DNA from: JAICIG01 sp035532215
Lineage (GTDB): Bacteria; Planctomycetota; Planctomycetia; Pirellulales; JAICIG01
Length of the DNA: 9,435 nucleotides
Direction: 5' to 3'
Assembly (NCBI GenBank): GCA_035532215.1
Contig: DATKRK010000123.1
Coordinates: 1-9,435, forward strand
A program made the translations under genes and the position numbers. Under the pieces are notes generated by a model. That model was given only the letters and a program-made list of their open reading frames with translations. It did not search any database and was not told where the DNA came from. This document shows, piece after piece, positions 1-6,440 of the stretch. The stretch's first letter is position 1. Every line of letters starts with the position of its first letter.

Positions 1-90
1 GGTCAGCAACTCCGTGCCGTGATTGCCGCGAAAGATCTCGAAAATCGGCGTCGGGTCGGTCGCGGGCGGCGTTAAAGGCGAGGCAGGCAC
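1..90 (-). CDS. 5' fragment of an unidentified gene, possibly a SAM-dependent methyltransferase (cut by window edge)
   Basis: An open minus-strand frame starts at a GTG (88-90) and runs for exactly 30 codons to the window edge. The start is supported by a textbook Shine-Dalgarno, AGGAGG, about 6 nt upstream. Visible residues include a Pro/Thr-rich leader and then TPIFEIFRGNHGTELLT. This pattern recalls the N-terminal dimerisation helix of O-methyltransferase-like proteins (P-x-x-I/L...G...s-x-L-L-x-A), which is the only basis for the tentative name. No SAM-binding motif lies inside the window. An ATG slightly upstream (92-94) is in another frame and stops after seven codons. The gene lies 331 bp downstream of the lipoprotein gene on the same strand, so it probably has its own promoter. 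That a real gene starts here is moderately likely; the product is weakly supported. Confidence 0.5.
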   Translation of the reverse strand, partial: MPASPLTPPATDPTPIFEIFRGNHGTELLT

Positions 91-421
91 GTCATTCCTC
101 CTGGAAACGAGGCTGATTGCCGCTCAGTGTAGGCCGATCGCGAGCCCGCCGGTAGGGCCAGCCCGCGCGATGAAGCCTATGGAGCTCGCGACTGGAAAGT
201 ATCCCGTTTCGGTCGGCCGGACGTCATCCGCCTGCGGGGCAGTCGCTAAACGAAAGGGTGCGGTGACTCCAGCTCGTTTGCCGCAGCGCGATACAGATAG
301 ACTCGGCGCGGGCCTCGACCCCTCGGTCCGTGCCGAGACCAGTTTTCGCGGCCTACCCCGCCTGTCGGACAACTCGCCGCCACACGCGGCGGCGATTGCT
401 CGCTGGCGAACCTGGTGCGAG
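91..421. other. intergenic region, no gene seen
   Basis: No convincing coding frame is visible in these 331 bases. Plus-strand frames that cross it continue into the antisense of the lipoprotein gene and look like high-GC shadows. It should contain the promoter of the minus-strand gene starting at 90, but I could not pick out a clear -35/-10 pair. The only structured element is a small GC-rich hairpin at 375-394. Confidence 0.6.
375..394 (-). terminator. GC-rich hairpin downstream of the lipoprotein gene
   Basis: CGCCGCC (375-381) pairs perfectly with GGCGGCG (388-394) around a 6-nt loop. It begins about 28 nt past the stop of the lipoprotein gene. There is no T-tract after it on the minus strand, so it may be a weak or Rho-dependent end signal, or chance in GC-rich DNA. 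Confidence 0.25.
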
Positions 422-883
422 TCACTTCAAGTCGAACGTAAAGTCGTTTTTTCCATCCGTGGTGACTTCAGCCGTCAGTTCCGAGGATTCTATATCCTTA
501 TATTTCTCTGGCAGGCGATTCTTGATGTTGCCGGCCGGCGGAGGGCCGCCGTTCTTCTGGAACCACTCTTTGGCCTCTTCGGCCGACATCGCGTTTTCTA
601 CTTCGACTTTCGAAACAGCGACTTTGTACTTGCCGGGCAGGGCGCCGTCATTCGGCGTCAGCGTGGTCAATTGGAATCGACCGCCGGCATCCGTGATGCC
701 GCTCGCCGAGCGGCTTTCACCCTCGGCGCTGAAGATGACGCTGGCGCCTTCGATCGGCTTGCCGTCGTAGGTAACGCTTCCGCCGACTTGAACTACCCCG
801 TCGACTCCGGACTTGTGGCCGCAACCGACAAGGAAAACGCAAGCCCCTGCGAACATGCTGATGAAAACTAGTTGACGTACCAT
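422..883 (-). CDS. carboxypeptidase regulatory-like domain lipoprotein
   Basis: This encodes a 153-residue secreted lipoprotein. Residues 1-20 form a signal peptide (MVRQ, then a hydrophobic stretch) ending in a good lipobox, LVGC, with Cys21 as the predicted lipidated residue. The mature part (about 31-92) has the small beta-sandwich pattern of carboxypeptidase-regulatory-like domains: GGSVTYDGKPIEGASVIFSA, then TDAGGRFQLTTL and LPGKYKVAVSK. The C-terminus ends in a beta-strand-like FTFDLK. The frame stays open far upstream, but that part overlaps the DUF1559 gene. The ATG at 883 is chosen because GAGGAG sits about 9 nt before it and because it begins the signal peptide. It lies 35 bp after the DUF1559 stop, so the two are probably co-transcribed. 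Such lipoproteins commonly follow DUF1559 genes in planctomycetes; the exact role is unknown. Confidence 0.9.
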   Translation of the reverse strand: MVRQLVFISMFAGACVFLVGCGHKSGVDGVVQVGGSVTYDGKPIEGASVIFSAEGESRSASGITDAGGRFQLTTLTPNDGALPGKYKVAVSKVEVENAMSAEEAKEWFQKNGGPPPAGNIKNRLPEKYKDIESSELTAEVTTDGKNDFTFDLK

Positions 884-918
884 GAATGAGTCTCCTCTAG
901 AATTGAAGGCAACACAAA

Positions 919-2049
919 CTAGAGGCCTCCATAGGCGACAACGTCGGAACCGTTTCTCGAACCCATAGCTCCCCAAACTCCGTAAGGCGAGGGGCCGCTC
1001 GACATGGGCGGCGAGGCGAGATTGCCCGTGTTGATCGCGTCGGGGATAAACCTCACCGAGCCATCCAAGAACAGTCCATTGACGCCCGCGGGATGGTAAC
1101 TGGTCGCCGTGAACATGACTGCGTTCCAGTCCTCGGCGTAAATCGAGCACGAGGGGCTGTTGGGCGGCATGATCGTACTGATCTCCGCGTTGCGTCCCTG
1201 CCAGCCATAGCTGAAAGAGCCGGGGCCCCAATTCGCCACGCTTACGCCGTTCGCGTATCGGTTGCTTCCGCCCGAGGTGGCCATGCAAGCGATGGGTGAG
1301 GCCGAAGTCTCCGGGTACGACACGGCGGTCGCTTGATTGACCGCCACGTCGGTGGTAATCGAACGGCTTGTCGAGGAATCGGGAATGCCCCTTTCGCTCA
1401 TCGCCAGCGTATTGCTCAGGCCGTCGGTGATGCCCTCGAAACCATCCGTGCCACTGTACCAACTCGGCCAACTCGTGTAGAGTTGCCCCACTTTGAACGC
1501 GCCGCGGAAGGTTGGATCGCCCCACCAACCCGCGTAGTCGCCGTTACTGAGATGGTAGCTGCAGCGGCCGACTTGCGCGTCCGATGTGATTAACGCCTGG
1601 GGATCTGAAGGACACAGGAAAGGCGCAACCTGCAGCAGCCACGGCGTGTAACGACTGTCCCAGGGAGCGGCGCCCCACGGCCCCCAGGTAACGCCGCCAA
1701 TGGACTCGGTCCTACCGATCATGTCGTAGTCCGCCTGCTGCTCGATGAACGGCAGCAGCCGAATCATGCCGTTAAGGTAGGTGTTGTACGGGTACAGCGG
1801 TCCGGCCATGCGCGGGATGAGTTTTTTGTTGATGTCGTGGTATTGCTGCACTGCCAGCCCCAACTGCTTCATGTTGTTGGTGCATTGCGATCGCCGGGCG
1901 GCTTCCCGCGCCGCCTGCACCGCCGGCAGCAGCAGGGCGATCAAGATTCCGATAATGGCAATTACGACGAGCAGTTCAACCAGGGTGAAGGCCCGCGAAA
2001 GGGCCGCTCGGTGGCGCAAAGGCGCGATCGCGGCGTAATGGCGATGCAT
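919..2049 (-). CDS. DUF1559 family prepilin-like protein (H-X9-DG)
   Basis: This encodes a 376-residue protein with a type IV prepilin/pseudopilin N-terminus. A basic leader (1-20) is followed by FTLVELLVVIAIIGILIALL (21-40), with the conserved Glu at position 5 of the mature chain (E25). The predicted prepilin peptidase cut falls between A20 and F21; Ala replaces the usual Gly. The following AVQAAREAARRSQCTNNMKQ and QQYHD motif is typical of the planctomycete DUF1559 family. The C-terminal H-X9-DG signature is present exactly: H319, nine residues, D329-G330, followed by SVRFI. The ATG at 2049 has AGGAG about 9 nt upstream in an A/T-rich leader. It is probably an inner-membrane-anchored surface or secretion-associated pseudopilin; members are present in very many copies in planctomycete genomes and their function is largely unknown. 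It heads an operon with the lipoprotein gene. Confidence 0.96.
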   Translation of the reverse strand: MHRHYAAIAPLRHRAALSRAFTLVELLVVIAIIGILIALLLPAVQAAREAARRSQCTNNMKQLGLAVQQYHDINKKLIPRMAGPLYPYNTYLNGMIRLLPFIEQQADYDMIGRTESIGGVTWGPWGAAPWDSRYTPWLLQVAPFLCPSDPQALITSDAQVGRCSYHLSNGDYAGWWGDPTFRGAFKVGQLYTSWPSWYSGTDGFEGITDGLSNTLAMSERGIPDSSTSRSITTDVAVNQATAVSYPETSASPIACMATSGGSNRYANGVSVANWGPGSFSYGWQGRNAEISTIMPPNSPSCSIYAEDWNAVMFTATSYHPAGVNGLFLDGSVRFIPDAINTGNLASPPMSSGPSPYGVWGAMGSRNGSDVVAYGGL

Positions 2050-2674
2050 GAAAAAACTCCTAAATATAAAATATAAAACTCGAACCCCGCCGCGGCAAGC
2101 TTGGTTGCCTCTTCCTCTCCCGATAAACAGCCATATGCTTCAGAAGGTTTGCCCCCATTGAATTTTCACGGCCCCCCCAGTCTGTAAGCGCTGACAGCGC
2201 GGCGCCTGACTTGATGATTGTAAATGCCGCATGGCGGGGAGGCAATCATTCATTTGACGTAAAGTATAGACATATTTTCCATAGAAAATCTAGTCAAGAA
2301 AAGGGGACATAGGTCGAATCGGGGCTTTTGTTCACGCCGGCTTGGGTTTGATGGCCCGTGGGCGATGCGCCTGCGCGCGATAGGAGGGGGGCGTTGCGCG
2401 CTCGAGCAGGGCGGAAATTCACGATTTATAGGCCCGGCGCGACGAATCAGGTTGCGGCCCGCGATTCAAGCTGGTTCGCTTCCGTCAGACGTCGTGGAAC
2501 AGGCAACCGTTCCGCTCTAGAACGCCTTTTATCAGGCCTGTAATGCCCCTGTTTTGGCACGCAGCAGCGGCTTGCGCCGGCGGAAACGCTTGGATCTCTC
2601 GGCAAACGCAGCAATCCGCCACCCGCCGAAGTGCAACAGCCTGCGGCGACATCAATCGTCATGGATATAAATCA
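2050..2674. other. 625-bp intergenic region with the DUF1559 leader and an AT-rich island
   Basis: No gene can be supported here. Short frames such as 2060-2245 (minus) and 2358-2543 (plus) have no recognisable motif or good ribosome site. The part nearest 2050 is the leader of the DUF1559 gene, including an A/T-rich direct repeat (AAATATAAAATATAAAA on the plus strand, about 2062-2078) just upstream of its ribosome site. The stretch 2320-2674, downstream of the Hsp70 stop, is GC-rich and shows only short imperfect inverted repeats. Confidence 0.6.
2246..2310 (-). promoter_or_regulatory. AT-rich island with a small palindrome, likely DUF1559 promoter/operator region
   Basis: This is the most AT-rich stretch in an otherwise GC-rich spacer. 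It contains a perfect 6-4-6 palindrome, ATTTTC-CATA-GAAAAT (2274-2289). On the minus strand a TTGACT (2297-2292) resembles a -35 box, and 17 nt later lies TATGTC, a poor -10. A better -10 match, TATACT (2268-2263), is 23 nt away, too far for this -35. The region is placed about 200-250 nt upstream of the DUF1559 start, implying a long 5' leader. Promoter assignment is inference. Confidence 0.35.
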
Positions 2675-4462
2675 TCACTCCGCGTCTTCGCGGACGCTGA
2701 ACTCCAACTTCCAGCGGTCGTCGGATGTGACGCTGTGGCACCAGAGCTCGAACATGCCCAGCTCGGTGATCTTGGCATGAAACCGCACGGGCACGTAGCC
2801 TTCTTCGGCGCTGGCGGTCGGCGGCAAAGTGGCGACGAGCGGATCGGTCTCGGCTAGTTCGTCTTCGGTCCAAGAGCCAAGCACCGCGCCGGGCCGGTCG
2901 TCTTTGCGCGTGGCGGAGCTGAAGAAGCGAAACTGGGCGGGCTCGCCGACGACCAGCCCGATCTCGTCGCCGGGCACTTCGGTTTCGGTCCCTTCCTCCA
3001 TGCCGATCGGCACGACGCACAACGCTCGCAGCGGACGTTGGGCGCCGGGGATCGCCAGGCCGGCCGTCTCGATGCCGACGTAGTACGAGCGGGCCGTGCC
3101 GCCGCGGATGCGAATGCCTTTGCCGTGCTTGGCAAAACCATAATAGGCCGCGCCGCGGGCCACCGCGTAATCGAGATCTTCGTTGCCGGCCAGACCCTGC
3201 GGCGCCTGGCCCGCGAACCAACCGGCGACGACCTCGAACAGCCGCTGGCGCAGGGCCTTCGACTTGAACACGCCGCCGTTGAACAGCAAGTGCGTCGGCC
3301 GAGCCGGCGATTGCTCGTCGCCGTGGCTGCGCAAAAAGGCGGCCAGGTGCCGCGTGATCGCCGTGTCGGTCTCGAACGGCAGCCCGAGTTCCTTGAAGCC
3401 CGACGCGCGGCGATGCGCGGGCGAGGCGCCGGCTTCGCAGACGGGAAAGAAGCCTTCGATCAACAGTTCGGCCGCCGCTTCGCGTTCGACGTCGACCGTG
3501 ACCGTGCCTTTGATCAGCTTGCTGCCGCGGCCAAGCACGCTGATCGGATGTTTCTGCGGTCCGCCGGGGGCCAGCAACGTTTCTTTCGCCGTGCGGCACG
3601 AGTGCCACAAGGCCACCGATTGCCAAGGGTCGAGCTGCACGCCCTTGACGCTAAACGCGCCGGCGGCGAGGTGGGCCAAGGCCAGATCCATGTTGTCGCC
3701 GCCGACGAGAATATGGTTGCCCACGGCAATCCGCCGCAAAGCCAGTTCGCCGTCCTCTTCGGTGACAGCGACCAGCGTGAAGTCGGTCGTGCCGCCGCCG
3801 ACGTCGCAAACCAACAGCACGTCGCCCAGTTTCAACTGCCGCCGCCAGCGGTCGCCCGTATCGGCCAGCCAGGCGTAAACGGCCGCCTGCGGCTCTTCCA
3901 ACAGCACGAGGTTTTCCGGCAAACCGGCGGCGAGGGCGGCCTCGCGCGTCAGCTCGCGCGCGGCGGCGTCGAACGAGGCGGGCGCCGTCAGCACGACGTG
4001 CTGCTCGGCCAGCGGCGCATCGGGAAATTTGGCTCGCCAGGCCGCCGCGACGTGCTGCAAATAGCGCGTCGAAGCTTCGACGGGCGAGATCTTCGGCACG
4101 TCGGCCGGCGCGTTCCAGGGCAAAATCGGCTGGCGCCGGTCGACGCGGCTATGGCAGAGCCACGACTTGGCCGCCGCCACGGTGCGCGTCGGCGCCTCGG
4201 CCGCCTGGCGCCGCGCGATCTCGCCCGCGGCGAACTCGCGCTTCCGCTCCCAGGGCAGGTCGAAGTTCTTGGCCTTGGCGTCGGCGTCGGTCCCCAAGTA
4301 GAGGAACGACGGCAGCAGCGTCCGCTCTTCGATCGTGCCGGGGGCGGTCAACTGAGCGATTTCGAGCAGTTCGACGCGCGGCTGCTCGGCGTCGAGCGGC
4401 GCATAGGCCAAGGCGCTGTTGGTCGTGCCCAGATCGATGCCGACGGCGTATTGGACGCCCAT
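2675..4462 (-). CDS. Hsp70 family protein without a canonical substrate-binding domain (DUF2760-associated type)
   Basis: This encodes a 595-residue actin/Hsp70-fold ATPase. The phosphate-1 loop IDLGTTNS is at 9-16, the connect-1-like segment LLEEPQAAVYAW at 187-198, phosphate-2 CDVGGGTTDF at 219-228, the adenosine-site equivalent LLFNGGVFKS at 392-401, and connect-2-like DYAVARGAAYYG at 431-442. The ATPase core therefore looks intact. After about residue 456 there is only some 140 residues of a divergent, probably beta-rich region rather than the DnaK peptide-binding domain plus helical lid, and there is no EEVD-like tail. It is a DnaK-related protein, not DnaK itself; substrate and partner are unknown. 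The ATG at 4462 has GGAG about 9 nt upstream. It lies 141 bp downstream of a DUF2760 gene on the same strand, a pairing seen in other bacteria, which suggests a joint chaperone-like function. Confidence 0.94.
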   Translation of the reverse strand: MGVQYAVGIDLGTTNSALAYAPLDAEQPRVELLEIAQLTAPGTIEERTLLPSFLYLGTDADAKAKNFDLPWERKREFAAGEIARRQAAEAPTRTVAAAKSWLCHSRVDRRQPILPWNAPADVPKISPVEASTRYLQHVAAAWRAKFPDAPLAEQHVVLTAPASFDAAARELTREAALAAGLPENLVLLEEPQAAVYAWLADTGDRWRRQLKLGDVLLVCDVGGGTTDFTLVAVTEEDGELALRRIAVGNHILVGGDNMDLALAHLAAGAFSVKGVQLDPWQSVALWHSCRTAKETLLAPGGPQKHPISVLGRGSKLIKGTVTVDVEREAAAELLIEGFFPVCEAGASPAHRRASGFKELGLPFETDTAITRHLAAFLRSHGDEQSPARPTHLLFNGGVFKSKALRQRLFEVVAGWFAGQAPQGLAGNEDLDYAVARGAAYYGFAKHGKGIRIRGGTARSYYVGIETAGLAIPGAQRPLRALCVVPIGMEEGTETEVPGDEIGLVVGEPAQFRFFSSATRKDDRPGAVLGSWTEDELAETDPLVATLPPTASAEEGYVPVRFHAKITELGMFELWCHSVTSDDRWKLEFSVREDAE

Positions 4463-4551
4463 TGAGCTGATCTCCGTCGTTTAGCTGAATTTCACCGTTT
4501 ATACCGCACGCGGGCGCGACTGAGACTTTGAGCCGAATCGCGGGTCCACTC

Positions 4552-4604
4552 GTGGCGCGGCCTTCCAGGCCGCCGAAAAAGGACGGCCTGGAAGGCCGCC
4601 CCAC
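4552..4604. repeat. family C palindromic repeat, copy 1, between DUF2760 and Hsp70
   Basis: GCGGCCTTCCAGGCCG on the left pairs with CGGCCTGGAAGGCCGC on the right, extended by GTGG/CCAC ends, around a short loop (GAAAAA, 4575-4580). As RNA it would form a very stable stem of roughly 20 bp. Related copies are at 6347-6400 and 9139-9186. The right end touches the first base of the TAG stop of the DUF2760 gene (4604-4606). It could terminate or attenuate transcription before Hsp70, or protect the DUF2760 mRNA 3' end. Confidence 0.8.
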
Positions 4605-5143
4605 TAACTGATTTCCACCTCTGCAGGCGCAACCACTTGGACTCCTTCGGCGCCGCCGGTCCACTCGGGCAGCGCGGTGCGAGTCGCCTCCCAGCCGTGG
4701 TGCGCCAGTTGCCCGCGGTAAGGCGGCTGGTCTTTGACGTTGCCCGTCAGCCGGTATCGCGAGGCGTCGAAGTCGTCGGGCACGTCGACCGGGCTCCCTT
4801 CTTCGGCCGAGAGCACTGGCTTGAGTCCGAAGACGCGTTCGAGCACCGCAGCGCTGTCGCGATGCACGTCGCGAACCGCGGCGCCGATTTGCTCGTCGCT
4901 ATAACCCGCGATCGGTTCCTGCAGGAAGTCGACCAGCCGCGCCTCGCGCTGCAACATGGCCAGCAGGCTCAACGCCTCGCTCCGAACGGCCTTGGGCGGC
5001 GCCGGCTTGGCGGGCGGCTGCGTCGGTTCGCGCGCGGCGGGCTCGGGCGCCGGACCGGTCAGCAGCGCCGTGAGCCGCCCGGCGAAGGCCGCATCGGAAA
5101 GTACGCGAAAAAAAGCTCGCAGAGCCAGTCCTATTCTTGTCAC
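4604..5143 (-). CDS. DUF2760 domain-containing protein
   Basis: This encodes a 179-residue protein of unknown biochemical function. The N-terminus (TRIGLALRAFFRVL...) is an amphipathic or membrane-associating helix. It is followed by a Pro/Ala-rich linker (about 30-50), then a helical segment with ALSLLAMLQREARLVDFLQE and YSDEQIGAAVRDVHRD. The C-terminal part carries YRLTGNV and PPYRGQLAHHGWEA and ends in AEVEIS. These segments match the DUF2760 family, which is known to sit beside Hsp70-type genes. Two starts are possible: TTG at 5152 and GTG at 5143. I prefer GTG because AAAGG lies about 10 nt before it, while the same AAAGG would be only 1 nt from the TTG. It is first in a likely operon with Hsp70. 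Only about 40 bp separate the start from repeat A copy 1. Confidence 0.88.
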   Translation of the reverse strand: MTRIGLALRAFFRVLSDAAFAGRLTALLTGPAPEPAAREPTQPPAKPAPPKAVRSEALSLLAMLQREARLVDFLQEPIAGYSDEQIGAAVRDVHRDSAAVLERVFGLKPVLSAEEGSPVDVPDDFDASRYRLTGNVKDQPPYRGQLAHHGWEATRTALPEWTGGAEGVQVVAPAEVEIS

Positions 5144-5181
5144 GCTTCGCAAACCTTTCGTTGAATCGGCCGGGCTGGCGT

Positions 5182-5317
5182 TAGCCCGGATTATTCATCA
5201 GCCCACACTAACCCGAAGCGCAAGCGAGGCGGAGCAACGCACTTACCTCGCTGGCGCTTCGGGTTTGCATGGAGCGCTTTGTCAAGTAATAGCCGGGCGG
5301 ATGAATAATCCGGGTTA
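5182..5317 (+). repeat. family A 136-bp nested palindrome, copy 1 (MITE-like)
   Basis: The left end TAGCCCGGATTATTCATCA (5182-5200) and right end (5299-5317, complement TAACCCGGATTATTCATCC) are terminal inverted repeats matching at 17 of 19 positions. Inside is a second hairpin: CCCGAAGCGCAAGCGAGG (5212-5229) against CCTCGCTGGCGCTTCGGG (5246-5263), 17 of 18 paired. TA borders both ends. By hand alignment it differs from the reverse complement of copy 2 at about 7 of 136 positions. There is no coding capacity, so it would need a transposase in trans. Confidence 0.9.
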
Positions 5318-5566
5318 GTCGAATTCTGAATCGAACCCGTAATCGAACCGCAGGGGGCTTCGATTGTCAACCTGGGCCGGGCGGTTGCAGAGCCCCCGTT
5401 TGCGGTGCAGGCACGCGGCTTCAGCCGCGTAGAAGCCGGGGCAGGAGCATTTTTTTGCTTGCATCGGACGCCAATTCGGGGGTATTTTTGGGGGGAGCAA
5501 GCACGGATTTGATAGCCGGCTTGTGATCGCGATCGTCCGAGGCGCGGAAGCGCCCACAAGGACGCG

Positions 5567-5631
5567 GCCAGCTCCGTTAGAGCGTCCGCTTCGTCCAACT
5601 CGGGCCAGTAGTTGGGCGAAGCGGAGCTGGC
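5567..5631. repeat. imperfect inverted repeat
   Basis: GCCAGCTCCG (5567-5576) and CTTCGTCCAACT (5589-5600) on the left pair with AGTTGGGCGAAGCGGAGCTGGC (in pieces, 5610-5631) on the right. A 12-nt insertion (5577-5588) breaks the left arm. It looks like a degenerate relative of the other interspersed palindromes in this spacer and has no second copy in the window. Confidence 0.6.
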
Positions 5632-5633
5632 AC

Positions 5634-5781
5634 GCCTTGCGTAGAAGCGGCAATCTGGCGCCTTGCGTAGAAGCGGCATCCCTGCCGCTTTCAATGCGGC
5701 AAGGATGCCGCATCTACAAGGATGCCGAGACTACGCTGAGTAAAACCGGCGCTTTTAATGCGGCAAGGATGCCGCATCTAC
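5634..5781. repeat. family B hairpin cluster (one full copy plus partial copies)
   Basis: The full 51-bp hairpin is at 5667-5717: GTAGAAGCGGCATCC... pairs with ...GGATGCCGCATCTAC. A left-arm duplicate gives the direct repeat GCCTTGCGTAGAAGCGGCA at 5634-5652 and 5660-5678 (period 26). A right-arm-only copy gives the 25-bp direct repeat at 5693-5717 and 5757-5781 (period 64). The last copy ends 2 bp from the response regulator stop codon. A second full copy is at 7882-7932. Confidence 0.85.
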
Positions 5782-5783
5782 TC

Positions 5784-6146
5784 TTAGAGACCGTGCTTTT
5801 GCAGCTTTTCTCGCAAAGCTTCGGCCGTGAACGGCTTGACGAGATAATCCGAGACTCCGGCTTCGATCGCCTGGGCGACGCGCGTCGGCTCGGCCTCGGT
5901 GGTGATCATCATGATCTTCGCCGTGGCGTCCTGGGCCCGAATCTCCTGAACCACTTCCAGCCCGGTCTTGCCGGGCATGTTCCAATCGGTCAGCACGAGA
6001 TCGAAACCGCCCGCGGCGAACCGCTGCACGGCCTCGTCGCCGTCAGCGGCTTCCGTAACCGCACCGGCGCCGGCGGCATGCAATGCACGCACGATGATTT
6101 TCCGCATGGCGCTCGAATCGTCGGCCACCAGGACGCGCAGGCACAT
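5784..6146 (-). CDS. CheY-like single-domain response regulator
   Basis: This encodes a 120-residue stand-alone receiver domain with no output domain. All key residues are present: the acidic pair D9/D10 (VADDSS), phospho-acceptor D54 (LVLTDWNMPG, 50-59), switch T82 (MITTEAEP), aromatic Y101 and K104 (DYLVKPFT). The pattern is closest to chemotaxis CheY proteins, and the length is typical. The frame extends upstream to a GTG at 6212, but that adds a non-family leader. ATG 6146 is preferred because GTGGAG ends about 9 nt before it and the receiver fold starts at once; ATG 6155 has GGAG only 1 nt away. No histidine kinase or chemotaxis gene is in the window, so it is an orphan here. Its partner and output (motor, kinase phosphorelay or other) cannot be read from context. 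The stop is flanked by a family B repeat. Confidence 0.93.
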   Translation of the reverse strand: MCLRVLVADDSSAMRKIIVRALHAAGAGAVTEAADGDEAVQRFAAGGFDLVLTDWNMPGKTGLEVVQEIRAQDATAKIMMITTEAEPTRVAQAIEAGVSDYLVKPFTAEALREKLQKHGL

Positions 6147-6440
6147 CGAAAGCATCTCCACGAGCGGCGGCCGGATAGGGAAACGTTGCTTGGCGTTCAG
6201 TTTCAACGCCACGGGAAAACCATAGGTTTCGCCGATCGCGTGTCAAACCGAATCGCCGCCGCCGGCGAAGAGCGCGTGCCGTAACGATTGTTCGGACGCG
6301 GCGAGGTTCAATACCGCGCGGATGCCAACGAGACCTTGGACGACTCGTGGGGCGGCCTTCCAGGCCGTCAATGGCCGGCGGGTGAGGAAGGCCGCGCCAC
6401 GGCCAACACCCGTCTCATTCTTAATCGGGCGCAGTATATC
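6147..6440. other. intergenic region upstream of the response regulator
   Basis: No gene is visible. It contains repeat C copy 2 (6347-6400) and must carry the response regulator promoter, but I cannot identify clear boxes. Together with repeat A copy 2 it forms a gene-free stretch of about 430 bp up to 6573. Confidence 0.5.
6347..6400. repeat. family C palindromic repeat, copy 2
   Basis: GTGGGGCGGCCTTCC on the left pairs with GGAAGGCCGCGCCAC on the right with one mismatch; the centre (CAGGCCGTCAATGGCCGGCG) is less perfect. It is the same family as 4552-4604. It lies 40 bp from repeat A copy 2. Confidence 0.75.

Larger units (their letters stand above)
5144..5783. other. intergenic region packed with palindromic repeats
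   Basis: I find no real gene in these 640 bases; frames here run through repeats. In order it holds repeat A copy 1 (5182-5317), a small perfect hairpin ACGCGGC-TTCA-GCCGCGT (5413-5430), T- and G-rich tracts (about 5450-5496), an imperfect inverted repeat (5567-5631) and a cluster of family B hairpin copies and fragments (5634-5781). It must also contain the DUF2760/Hsp70 promoter unless that operon is read through from the response regulator, which is on the same strand. Confidence 0.7.

Noticed and set aside
23..871. 282-codon plus-strand frame at the left side
   Set aside because: Its second half is antisense to the lipoprotein; the composition is atypical and there is no ribosome site or motif.
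884..1528. Upstream extension of the lipoprotein frame
   Set aside because: It overlaps the DUF1559 gene in another frame, and the signal peptide plus Shine-Dalgarno place the real start at 883.
2060..2245. 61-codon minus-strand frame upstream of DUF1559
   Set aside because: No good ribosome site, no motif and no hydrophobic segment; it more likely belongs to the untranslated leader.
2298..2320. AAAAGGGGACATAGGTCGAA motif as a possible mobile-element end
   Set aside because: It resembles repeat ends I have an impression of in planctomycetes, but there is no second copy or inverted partner in the window.
3038..4465. 475-codon plus-strand open frame opposite Hsp70
   Set aside because: It is fully antisense to a clearly conserved Hsp70 gene; it has low-complexity Arg/Gly/Ala composition and no family motif, which is typical of high-GC shadows.
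5478..5503. G-rich tract as a G-quadruplex or terminator
   Set aside because: Only two long G runs are present, so an intramolecular quadruplex is not supported. The T-run at about 5450-5456 is about 20 nt from the nearest hairpin, too far for an intrinsic terminator.
5191..5713. Two overlapping minus-strand frames (5191-5694 and 5315-5713)
   Set aside because: They are translated through repeat A, the small hairpins and family B; the apparent peptides are repeat sequence.
5634..5781. CRISPR-like array
   Set aside because: Units are hairpins with unequal spacing (26 and 64) and partial copies; there are no regular spacers and no cas genes.
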